This document shows positions 32,728 to 40,030 of a stretch of 64,000 nucleotides of DNA, in pieces. This DNA comes from an uncultured Blautia sp. (GTDB lineage: Bacteria > Bacillota > Clostridia > Lachnospirales > Lachnospiraceae). The translations under genes and the position numbers were made by a program. Under the pieces are notes generated by a model. It worked only from the letters and a program-made list of their open reading frames with translations, did not search any database and was not told the origin of the DNA. The first letter of the stretch is position 1. Each line of letters opens with the position of its first letter. The stretch spans positions 1-64,000 of the forward strand of contig NZ_CALFLA010000041.1 in the NCBI RefSeq assembly GCF_937880195.1, in the 5' to 3' direction.

Positions 32728-34401
32728 CTACGCTGCTGCTTTCGCACAGCGTCCAGAAGCAGAAAGACGCGCGGCACAGATCCACCAGCGGGAACCGAGC
32801 CCGACGTTCAGGGTCGCACACCACCGGCCCGCGCCAGACCCGCTGACCAGGCCGCCGGAAAGCCACTGCCTTAACCCGTCAGAAGTCTGATCAAGCTTAT
32901 TTGTATACTGTCCATCTGCATACCCTGTACTGGAGGATGCTGCTACTTTCGTTCCATGCCTTACGGAAGGATTTTCTGGATCATATCCAAGCTCACTGAT
33001 ATATTTCCAACTTTCCTGTGTATCTGCAATACTATATCCACACTCAACATAATCCGATGTCACGCTTGTTGCTAACTTTGTGCAGTCATAACAAATGCAA
33101 GCCGTCATTACATGATTAGATATCTTAAGAATTACATTGCTGATAACTTCGTAAAATCCCAGGAACATTTCTACACCGAACAGAATGTATGGGTCTTTTC
33201 CAGATGTATTACTGTTCGGAGAACCGCAAGAGCCAAGGACATTATCGCATGCACCTGTGTGCCATGGCATTGTAACGATAGTGGTCTTTACTTCTGTAGA
33301 GCCTACCATTGTAGAACCGGTAGAAAATTTAGTTCCTCCATTATCTACATAAACTGCCGAATTATTGCTGTCATAATCTTCAATTTTCGTAATGATGACA
33401 CGATTTGCTTTTGCATGAAGTCCTGCATTACTTCTATCATCCGTCGGATTGCTGCCACTTAAAGCTGTGGCATTTCCAATGGATACCGTACTTCCGACCA
33501 CCAAATAGTTTGCATCACTTTTACTGATAATGATACGTTCCACATCATTTTCAACAACAGTCGCATAGAACCTGTTGTAATAGCTTGTGCAGCCAGACAT
33601 GATTGACTGTGAATTCCGTGTTGCGAATGCAACCTCAAACAGGTTATCCATATGGTTTTTATCCTGTGCAGTTGTTCCACAATACTGTGTTCCTTTGGCT
33701 TTAAATCGTGTAATCATTCCATTGTGAGACTGGTCATGCGCGGCGTTTACTCCGCTAATAGATGCAGCCTTTCCATCAGAACCATTTCCGGCCATATATT
33801 TAGCCTGTGCAACGAACGGTCTGACAGTCTGATCTGTACGGATTGCTGCTCCCTCCGGAAAGAAGCCTGCATGATGTTCATCTGAGATAACGAGGCTTTC
33901 TCCATTTGCATCAATGGTTATGTTAATCCACTGAGTCAGATACAGCATCCATGTATCTCTTTCTGTCCTGGAGAACTCATTGTCGATTCCCTTAATATAT
34001 TCCACAACAAACTCTCCGGTATCATCTACATGACCATTAACTTCCAATCCACAAAAAACAGATTCGCCTTCAAAATCATTCCTTCCTCTTACTGTGTTCG
34101 TAGAAGGCTGTGCTACCATACCTACGGCATCGAGAGTACGTGTGCCCGCCGACAATGGCGATACATCAAACGCACTATGATGGACCCCATATTTTTTTCC
34201 AGTTCTCTTGAGATTGAGAATGAATTCAGCCTGTTTGTTTTTTTCTCCCGCAAACATACTGGCGGCTTCCATAAGTGCCACATCATTATTTATCAACTGT
34301 CGAAAGACAGCGTTAAACACATCTGCATGAGCAGGATCAGAAGTTTCTAATTCGCGGAGCTGATTGTTGAAAACAGCTCCAGAAATATCGAAATACGACA
34401 T
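32728..34401 (-). CDS. DGR-diversified tail-tip/receptor-binding protein
   Basis: 557 residues. The N-terminal part (SYFDISGAVFNNQLRELETSDPAHADVFNAVFRQLINNDVAL) is typical of phage tail-fibre proteins attached to the baseplate. The middle is strand-rich. The last 60 or so residues (GLRQWLSGG...GAGRWCATLN...WWICAARLSAS) are the C-type-lectin-like variable domain encoded by the variable repeat. Twelve residue positions there differ from the template, one of them also missing. It would bind the bacterial surface receptor. It precedes TR and RT in one transcription unit. The start follows a 68-base gap with no other gene. Confidence 0.9.
   Translation of the reverse strand: MSYFDISGAVFNNQLRELETSDPAHADVFNAVFRQLINNDVALMEAASMFAGEKNKQAEFILNLKRTGKKYGVHHSAFDVSPLSAGTRTLDAVGMVAQPSTNTVRGRNDFEGESVFCGLEVNGHVDDTGEFVVEYIKGIDNEFSRTERDTWMLYLTQWINITIDANGESLVISDEHHAGFFPEGAAIRTDQTVRPFVAQAKYMAGNGSDGKAASISGVNAAHDQSHNGMITRFKAKGTQYCGTTAQDKNHMDNLFEVAFATRNSQSIMSGCTSYYNRFYATVVENDVERIIISKSDANYLVVGSTVSIGNATALSGSNPTDDRSNAGLHAKANRVIITKIEDYDSNNSAVYVDNGGTKFSTGSTMVGSTEVKTTIVTMPWHTGACDNVLGSCGSPNSNTSGKDPYILFGVEMFLGFYEVISNVILKISNHVMTACICYDCTKLATSVTSDYVECGYSIADTQESWKYISELGYDPENPSVRHGTKVAASSSTGYADGQYTNKLDQTSDGLRQWLSGGLVSGSGAGRWCATLNVGLGSRWWICAARLSASGRCAKAAA
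32760..32870 (-). repeat. DGR variable repeat (VR)
   Basis: 111 nt within the 3' end of the tail gene, ending 32 bases before its stop codon. Compared with TR, AAC codons have become GTC, AGC, GGC, ACC, GTC, TCC and ATC, one AAC is unchanged and one deleted; both TAT codons are now TGT; AGC is CGC, CGA is CGT and ATT is CTT. Every change is at an adenine of TR. The unmutated flanks GGCAGTGGC and TTTCTG bound the region. Confidence 0.97.
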
Positions 34402-34469
34402 TTTCTACCTCCTTATGATAACATTTATCTATCATTATCCGATTACTTGTTACAAAATATCGAAATACG

Positions 34470-34850
34470 TTAGAATGTATCATCACACTCGAACACGCAT
34501 TCCATGTCTGCATCTTTTCCTTTCTTCAGAAACGCTTTCATGGCCACCATATCCCCATCTGCATCATATAATCCTACTTCGGAAATATAGGTGTTTGCCA
34601 GTTCATCCTCTGCAAGTGTGCATCGATAGCGAATTTTTGTGTCCGAAAGGACTTCATGTCCATCAACATTCTTGCGCAGTAATTCATGATGCAGAGTGTT
34701 CTGATCTGCACTGTGTGGTTTCACAATTCCACCGGAATCTACACCTCCATCTCCAAATGCCATGCCTACGATCTTAGGGAGTGATGCGATTCCCGCTCTT
34801 GCTTGTACCATTTTTTTCTTTGCTCGTGTTGTAACTGTAGTCCCTGCCAT
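34470..34850 (-). CDS. Phage tail-collar/fibre adaptor protein
   Basis: 126 residues. The sequence (KIVGMAFGDGGVD...LRKNVDGHEVLSDTKIRYRCTLAEDELANTYISEVGLYDADGDMVAMKAF) matches small tail-fibre proteins of the DUF3751/tail-collar type (ISEVGLYDADG is characteristic). It probably links the baseplate to the variable tip. It starts right at the end of the preceding baseplate gene. Confidence 0.78.
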   Translation of the reverse strand: MAGTTVTTRAKKKMVQARAGIASLPKIVGMAFGDGGVDSGGIVKPHSADQNTLHHELLRKNVDGHEVLSDTKIRYRCTLAEDELANTYISEVGLYDADGDMVAMKAFLKKGKDADMECVFECDDTF

Positions 34851-36059
34851 TTAAAGGACCTCCCTTCCTGAATTTAGTTTTACGCTTCCATCTAACCTCC
34901 ACGTGCCATCCAGCTTTGCGGCCAGTGAAGGGACAACCATTGTGACCTCTACTTCTTCTTCGTGTTTAACAGGCGCGCGGATCCTGACTGTCTGCAGATA
35001 TGGTGGCTCTCCTGCATCAAGCAATAAAGTCCCGTCTAACAAACAGTTGCCGTCCAGAATCTTATTGCCGTCACGCCAGCCCATAATTACCCTCTGTGTG
35101 CCTCTAAAATCAGCTTTCTCAGTATTAATCATATCAGGCAATGAAATACACTGTTTCGTTTCAAAAGCCTCCTGATTGCCGATAAACAGCCTATGTCTGA
35201 TAAAAGTTTCCATCGAATACCAAGAATCAAGCTTTCTTGTTCCATCCAGAGAAAAGTTTCCATCAAGAAAACCTTCCCACCATACAAAATCACTTCGTAC
35301 GGAAAAGGAAGGCTTAAATATATTTTCATGATATATATCTGGAATCCGGTGGAAAATTCGATCTGCTATAAAATTCTCAGTTAAGACTGTATCGAATGGA
35401 TAGGCTGGGCGAAATTCTGTCGGATACCAATGATTCAGATTGATACTGCCGTCAAGAGCAAAGGAGCCATCCAGAGAATATCTCCACCATGAAAAATCCG
35501 AATGATACGTCACCCTCTGCCCAAAGCTCTCAGTGCATTCAATAAGCATGAGGATAACCGAAAGAAGATATACTGTATGTGATTGTTTCAGCTTATCAAC
35601 CTTACGCTTAACTTCGCCAAGTTCTACCTCTGTTTCACCCTCCAATTGAACGCTGAATATGTTAGGGTGCGAAAAATAATATCCAGGCTCATTACAATCA
35701 TGAACTTGGACATCATAATCCGTCACACCTTTTAGAATCTGCTCCATTCGCCATGGTGTCATTGGCGCCTTTGTGTTTTTCTTTTCGCGGAGCAGCCGTC
35801 GTCTTTCTTCGTATGACAGATCTTCTCTTACGGGCAGTCCATACTTGATCTCATGATATTTAAGCCCCCATGTAGCTGTATCAATAAACATCTGGTATGG
35901 AAGTTCTTCAATATGTACAGTGGCCAGATCAAGCTCTCTGCCCATAACTTCGTATATCCATTTTCCGACATATGATTTATCATACCAGTCTTTAGTTACA
36001 TATGTCAGCATTCTGTTGGCCGAATCGCTCCATGGGAATCTTTCCAGATCTATGCTCAT
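34851..36059 (-). CDS. XkdU-like baseplate/tail protein with LDG repeats
   Basis: 402 residues. Residues 1-190 match the XkdU/DUF2313 (P2 gpI-like) baseplate family (RFPWSDSANRMLTYVTKDWYDKSYVGKWIYEVMGRELD). The C-terminal half carries four copies of a short module of the form LDGxxxLDGxxxL (for example LDGSFALDGSINLNHWY, LDGNFSLDGTRKLDSWY, LDGNCLLDGTLLLD, LDGTWRLDGSVKLNS). The modules suggest a fibrous extension. The start overlaps the baseplate J stop by 4 bases. Confidence 0.82.
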   Translation of the reverse strand: MSIDLERFPWSDSANRMLTYVTKDWYDKSYVGKWIYEVMGRELDLATVHIEELPYQMFIDTATWGLKYHEIKYGLPVREDLSYEERRRLLREKKNTKAPMTPWRMEQILKGVTDYDVQVHDCNEPGYYFSHPNIFSVQLEGETEVELGEVKRKVDKLKQSHTVYLLSVILMLIECTESFGQRVTYHSDFSWWRYSLDGSFALDGSINLNHWYPTEFRPAYPFDTVLTENFIADRIFHRIPDIYHENIFKPSFSVRSDFVWWEGFLDGNFSLDGTRKLDSWYSMETFIRHRLFIGNQEAFETKQCISLPDMINTEKADFRGTQRVIMGWRDGNKILDGNCLLDGTLLLDAGEPPYLQTVRIRAPVKHEEEVEVTMVVPSLAAKLDGTWRLDGSVKLNSGREVL

Positions 36060-37195
36060 GTCTCAGCCCCCTCTAATGCAAATGTCACATTACCGGTATC
36101 TGCATACTCGCTTGATGAAAGTCGAATGTTTTCTCTTTTTCCATCCATCGTAAAATCTATAAAATCACTTACTCCGGCTATGGTTGACAGTACTGTTCGA
36201 GCCGAATTGTACCGGAGGATATTTGTTTCTTTCGCAGCAGAATAAACTGCCATCATTTCGGTTTTGAATGTCGAGATTACATCATCCAATCCAATGCCAT
36301 CCAAAACAAGCCCTGTGCAGGCAAAATCTACAGTTTTTACTGTCGCTGACTTGACGATCAGCTTAGATGATCCAGTAGGCAACAGTCTTTTGCTCCTGTC
36401 GTCCGGAGAAACGATGTGGTTGTAAACCGCTGTGACTAATGTACTTGATGCAGGTTGTCCGTTGCTATCAACTAAGATCAATCCCACTGTTCCAGGTCCT
36501 TCAACAGCTGGTTCTACAATACAGTCTCCAATCCCGGGGACTTCTTTGGCCCACTTGATATAGTCAGCATCATTCGCTACATAGAACTGTGAATCTTGGA
36601 ATTCTGCATGGATTCGTTCGTAATAATCCTCATCATTTTCTTCTTCAGCACCGCCCGAAGTTTTCTCGCTGTTGGTAATTGCTGTAACGCCATTGATCGG
36701 TGATGCCATAATTGTAATCGTATTTGCCGGAACATTCCCGGATACCCCCGGAGTGACCGCTTCAACCGCAAGATCCATGGTTTCATTCTCTGCGAACGTA
36801 ACAGTTCGTAAAGTCTGGAACTCAACAGCTTCCATCTGATCTGTTGCAGGAACTGCAAAGACTGTGCCTGCTGCCAATACTGTGCCATAAGCCGCCGTAA
36901 CAGACACTGTTCCAGTTGCTGCTACAGCTTCTTTCCTTGTCACTCCTGCTTCTGCGCCATGCAGATCCATCCAATCGCCCCAGGAATATTCCGGAAACGC
37001 AACCATTAGGCAGCGAACAAGATTGAACTGTACAAGCTGAGATATTTCGATGGCTGTAGGCATGGTAAAATCATATGGGAAATCACCTTCCATATCCGAT
37101 ATATCCGCCGGAAGGTTCCCCATCATCCTCTCCTGTATCTGGTCAGAATCACTTTCTGACACAAATTCCGGAACTTCAAACTCTGGTCTAGCCAT
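36056..37195 (-). CDS. Baseplate J-like protein (XkdT)
   Basis: About 379 residues from the ATG at 37195, with GAGGAGGTGGTTAAT upstream. It matches phage baseplate J/gp47 proteins: an N-terminal MARPEFEVPEF...QERMMGNLP, DWMDLHGAEAGVTRKEAVAATGTV, and GVSGNVPANTITIM. It forms the wedge of the contractile-tail baseplate. It lies between the XkdS and XkdU homologues, the conserved PBSX order. Confidence 0.9.
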   Translation of the reverse strand: MARPEFEVPEFVSESDSDQIQERMMGNLPADISDMEGDFPYDFTMPTAIEISQLVQFNLVRCLMVAFPEYSWGDWMDLHGAEAGVTRKEAVAATGTVSVTAAYGTVLAAGTVFAVPATDQMEAVEFQTLRTVTFAENETMDLAVEAVTPGVSGNVPANTITIMASPINGVTAITNSEKTSGGAEEENDEDYYERIHAEFQDSQFYVANDADYIKWAKEVPGIGDCIVEPAVEGPGTVGLILVDSNGQPASSTLVTAVYNHIVSPDDRSKRLLPTGSSKLIVKSATVKTVDFACTGLVLDGIGLDDVISTFKTEMMAVYSAAKETNILRYNSARTVLSTIAGVSDFIDFTMDGKRENIRLSSSEYADTGNVTFALEGAET

Positions 37196-37209
37196 ATTAA
37201 CCACCTCCT

Positions 37210-37671
37210 CTAAACTTCTATGATTGAATCAACGGTAAAGGGCTCTCCATCAACCGAATAAACTACGAATGATACTTTTACCCTCCCAGTACCCCATTCA
37301 AAAGAAAACTCTTCTACCGATGATGTCCGTGGATTGACCATCAGGGCTTCCTGGATTGTCCTTTCGAGAGAAAGTTCTACAGTGCTTTGGTCAGATTCTC
37401 TTGTTATATCTTCCGTTTCAGTTCCATGATCATCCGAATATCCCAGACAAGAATATCTTTCTGTAGATACCGTTTTTACGCACCATATTTTATATGCTAC
37501 ATATCCATCATTCATTGGCACATTATTTGCGGCGGTACGAACGAAATCTCCTTTTTCAAGATCCCACATTGGTGATGGTTTATAGTCAACGTCATATTCT
37601 TCGTCTTCCTCTTCATCCACAAAATCCGGAACATCCACAGTCGGCAGTAAATTTTTTGATTCTTCTTCCAT
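37210..37671 (-). CDS. XkdS-like baseplate protein (DUF2634)
   Basis: 153 residues. It shows the DUF2634 pattern: an N-terminal acidic stretch, YKPSPMWDLEKGDFVRTAANNVPMNDGYVAYKIWCVKTVSTERYSCL, and a C-terminal VKVSFVVYSVDGEPFTVDSIIEV (gp25/lysozyme-like fold family). It is a baseplate component between XkdR and XkdT homologues. Confidence 0.85.
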   Translation of the reverse strand: MEEESKNLLPTVDVPDFVDEEEDEEYDVDYKPSPMWDLEKGDFVRTAANNVPMNDGYVAYKIWCVKTVSTERYSCLGYSDDHGTETEDITRESDQSTVELSLERTIQEALMVNPRTSSVEEFSFEWGTGRVKVSFVVYSVDGEPFTVDSIIEV

Positions 37672-37679
37672 ATTGCCTC

Positions 37680-38039
37680 CTATAATCCACTTGCTTTGAC
37701 TACTACATCTATGACTACAGGTTCTCCCTCAACCCATACTATAAGCACACGATCTCCGGGCTTTAACTTAGGCATAACCACTTTATGGCTATGTGATCCA
37801 GTTCCGCTATTATGTCCTCCGTGTGTTCCTCCAGATACGTTTGTTGATAGATTGGCCAAAAGTCTGCAGACGGAATAATCCTTTTTAGGAATAGGCAAAG
37901 GAAAAGTATTGGAAACAAGGGAATAATCTTTCTTGATCACTCCAAAGTCGAACGAAAATCCTCCTCCTGAGTGTTCTCCCATTCTCGAATCCAATACCTT
38001 TGCAAGCTTTTCCATTCCATTTTTTTCCATTTTTGACAT
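37680..38039 (-). CDS. XkdR-like protein (DUF2577)
   Basis: 119 residues from the ATG at 38039, with AGGAGGAACATT upstream; earlier in-frame Met codons lie inside the upstream gene and lack a site. Contains GFSFDFGVIKKDYSLVSNTFPLPIPKKDYSVCRLL, a His/Gly-rich loop (GGTHGGHNSGTGSHSHK), and LKPGDRVLIVWVEGEPVVIDVV, the DUF2577 ending. It is part of the baseplate hub. Confidence 0.82.
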   Translation of the reverse strand: MSKMEKNGMEKLAKVLDSRMGEHSGGGFSFDFGVIKKDYSLVSNTFPLPIPKKDYSVCRLLANLSTNVSGGTHGGHNSGTGSHSHKVVMPKLKPGDRVLIVWVEGEPVVIDVVVKASGL

Positions 38040-38052
38040 AATGTTCCTCCTG

Positions 38053-39309
38053 TCAGTCAAATGATCCATCGTCAACCCAGCCCCAGACATGAGTCTGATT
38101 CCAGTTTTGTGTAACCAGATGCCATGGGTGTGCTTTTCCGGAACCACCTTTGATCGTGATTTTTGCTTTTCCGGCTCCTACACTGTATCCTCTGGCATCT
38201 GGATAACTGCTGACATAATGCTTACCGCCATGGAAATTAACAATGTCCCCAACATCATATGATTTTGCTTTTGTTTTTTTATTCCCACTGCTCTTTTTTG
38301 CTGCCGGTGCTTTTTTCAATCCCAGTGTCATAAGCATTTTATCTACATCATGCGTAGCAGATATTACGATATAATACCCAGCACTTATTGAAGCTGTTTT
38401 TAGATGAATCTTGTCACCCTTCCGAATGATAGGAATATCCGGAAGTTTTATCGTGATTTCTTCCTTTGGTTTGCCATCATCTGCAAGAATCTCTCTCGCT
38501 TCTTTTTTTGCCTCATCTAATGTGTCATTGGTTCCTCTGGAAACAATCTTCTGGCGGATTCCGTAGCTTGTCTTTCCATCAACTGTAGCCTCAACAGGTG
38601 AGCATCCATCATCATTTGCTTTTCCGATGATTTTTACCCTTGTAACCATCCCGGTAGTGCTGATCTTATGGTTTACTTCTGTAAGATGCTGTGTTTCTTC
38701 AAAATGATATACTGTTTTATTTGTTCCAAAACCAACTACGGTCACATTCATTTTCACAGCCCGCAGACATGCCTCAATGCCGCCTTTCTTTTTGGCTTCC
38801 TTGAGGATTTTCACAACCACTGTTCCAAGCTTTTCAGACTTATAAGCCAGTTTCCCATGCTTCACATTTGGTCCGCTGTAAGATGTGACCTTTATGCCCC
38901 AGCGTTTCAGCACTTGGACTATGGCTGACTTTGTCTTTACGCCGGCTGAAAAATATACATGATCTTGTGATTCCTGCAGATCATATAGAACATCGTATGC
39001 CTTTACCTTAAACTTCTCTCCGGATGTTCTCGCTGAAGGATTCCATTCAACTATTTTTCCTCTGGTTGCTTCGGCATTTTTGCCACCATTATAGGAATAC
39101 AAAAGTGCTGCATAACACCCAGGCTTGGCAAGAGAAGAAATTCTTCCCTTTGAAGTTTTATCGTTCTTGGCCGAAAAACTAATTCTGGCCGCAAGCTGGT
39201 CCTCTCCCTCTTCCCAGGATACATCTTCGACAAATTGTGTGATGTCGTAAGCCTTTTTATCTGCAGTCATAATGGCCACGAGGTATTTATATTTCATTGG
39301 ATCTATCAA
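38053..39309 (-). CDS. XkdQ-like baseplate hub protein (late control D type)
   Basis: 418 residues. The start is a TTG at 39309 with AGGAGG 8 nt upstream; an ATG four codons on is the alternative. It matches the XkdQ/gpD hub family (YLVAIMTADKKAYDITQFVEDVSWEEGEDQLAARISF...). The C-terminal 70 or so residues form a separate small domain (YDVGDIVNFHGGKHYVSSYPDARGYSVGAG) of the SH3-like/DUF type, linked by a Lys-rich segment. It would bind the tail spike at the tube tip. Confidence 0.82.
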   Translation of the reverse strand: MIDPMKYKYLVAIMTADKKAYDITQFVEDVSWEEGEDQLAARISFSAKNDKTSKGRISSLAKPGCYAALLYSYNGGKNAEATRGKIVEWNPSARTSGEKFKVKAYDVLYDLQESQDHVYFSAGVKTKSAIVQVLKRWGIKVTSYSGPNVKHGKLAYKSEKLGTVVVKILKEAKKKGGIEACLRAVKMNVTVVGFGTNKTVYHFEETQHLTEVNHKISTTGMVTRVKIIGKANDDGCSPVEATVDGKTSYGIRQKIVSRGTNDTLDEAKKEAREILADDGKPKEEITIKLPDIPIIRKGDKIHLKTASISAGYYIVISATHDVDKMLMTLGLKKAPAAKKSSGNKKTKAKSYDVGDIVNFHGGKHYVSSYPDARGYSVGAGKAKITIKGGSGKAHPWHLVTQNWNQTHVWGWVDDGSFD

Positions 39310-39322
39310 TACTCTCGCCTCC

Positions 39323-40021
39323 TTATGGTAAAGTCAGTACTGTTCCTGGATATATCCAATGTCCATTGTCGCTATTGCGCCGGCCATGTTTCTTAGCAGC
39401 CGCTTCAATAACCTTCTTATTGGCATTGTAGATATTTCTCCACTTTGATTCAGTTTTATATTTCTTACGAGATATTCCGCAAAGCGTATCGCCTCGGACA
39501 ATCCTGTAGGTCTTTTTCTTTTTAGTAGATTTCTTGGTACTTGGCCTAGTGGTTTTCTTTTTCTTTTTAGCTTTTTTCTTAGTCCCCAGTTCCTTTGTTG
39601 AATATATTTTCATTTCATAATAAGGAACGAAGGATATTTCATAGCCATAATCGCCATGTCCCGCAAACGGTCTGTACTCAAAAGACTTAATTGTCACATC
39701 TTTGTTGATTCCAGCTTCAGAAATAACGAGATTTAAAGGTGTCTTTTTTGTCTGCCAGTTCTCCAATTTGCTGATGCAGGTCTTAGGTGCTATCCATTTC
39801 TGGTTTACAGATGCAAGTTTCTTTCTGCTTGATCCCCAGAAATATCCAGACCATTTTATAATCTGAGTACCCATACCAGATGGGTAACTCATTTTTCCTT
39901 TTCCAAGAATGTTATATTCCTGATATGCTGTTTCTCTTTTTACATCAACATCATCTTTTGGCATCGAAGGGAACTGGAACTTCGATGCCGAATTATGCAA
40001 TTCTTTTAATATCGCCCCCAT
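39323..40021 (-). CDS. XkdP-like LysM tail protein
   Basis: 232 residues. The N-terminal domain is typical of phage tail-tube initiator proteins (about 1-150). A Lys/Thr-rich linker (KKAKKKKKTTRPSTKKSTKKKKTYR) follows, then a C-terminal LysM domain (RIVRGDTLCGISRKKYKTESKWRNIYNANKKVIEAAAKKHG...YPGTVL). LysM would contact peptidoglycan during injection. AAGGAGGGAAC precedes the ATG. Confidence 0.87.
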   Translation of the reverse strand: MGAILKELHNSASKFQFPSMPKDDVDVKRETAYQEYNILGKGKMSYPSGMGTQIIKWSGYFWGSSRKKLASVNQKWIAPKTCISKLENWQTKKTPLNLVISEAGINKDVTIKSFEYRPFAGHGDYGYEISFVPYYEMKIYSTKELGTKKKAKKKKKTTRPSTKKSTKKKKTYRIVRGDTLCGISRKKYKTESKWRNIYNANKKVIEAAAKKHGRRNSDNGHWIYPGTVLTLP

Positions 40022-40030
40022 GTTCCCTCC

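Noticed and set aside
32246..32874. Plus-strand open frames spanning the TR and VR
   Set aside because: They arise because TR and VR are open in several frames; they lack start signals and lie opposite to the tail gene and template RNA.
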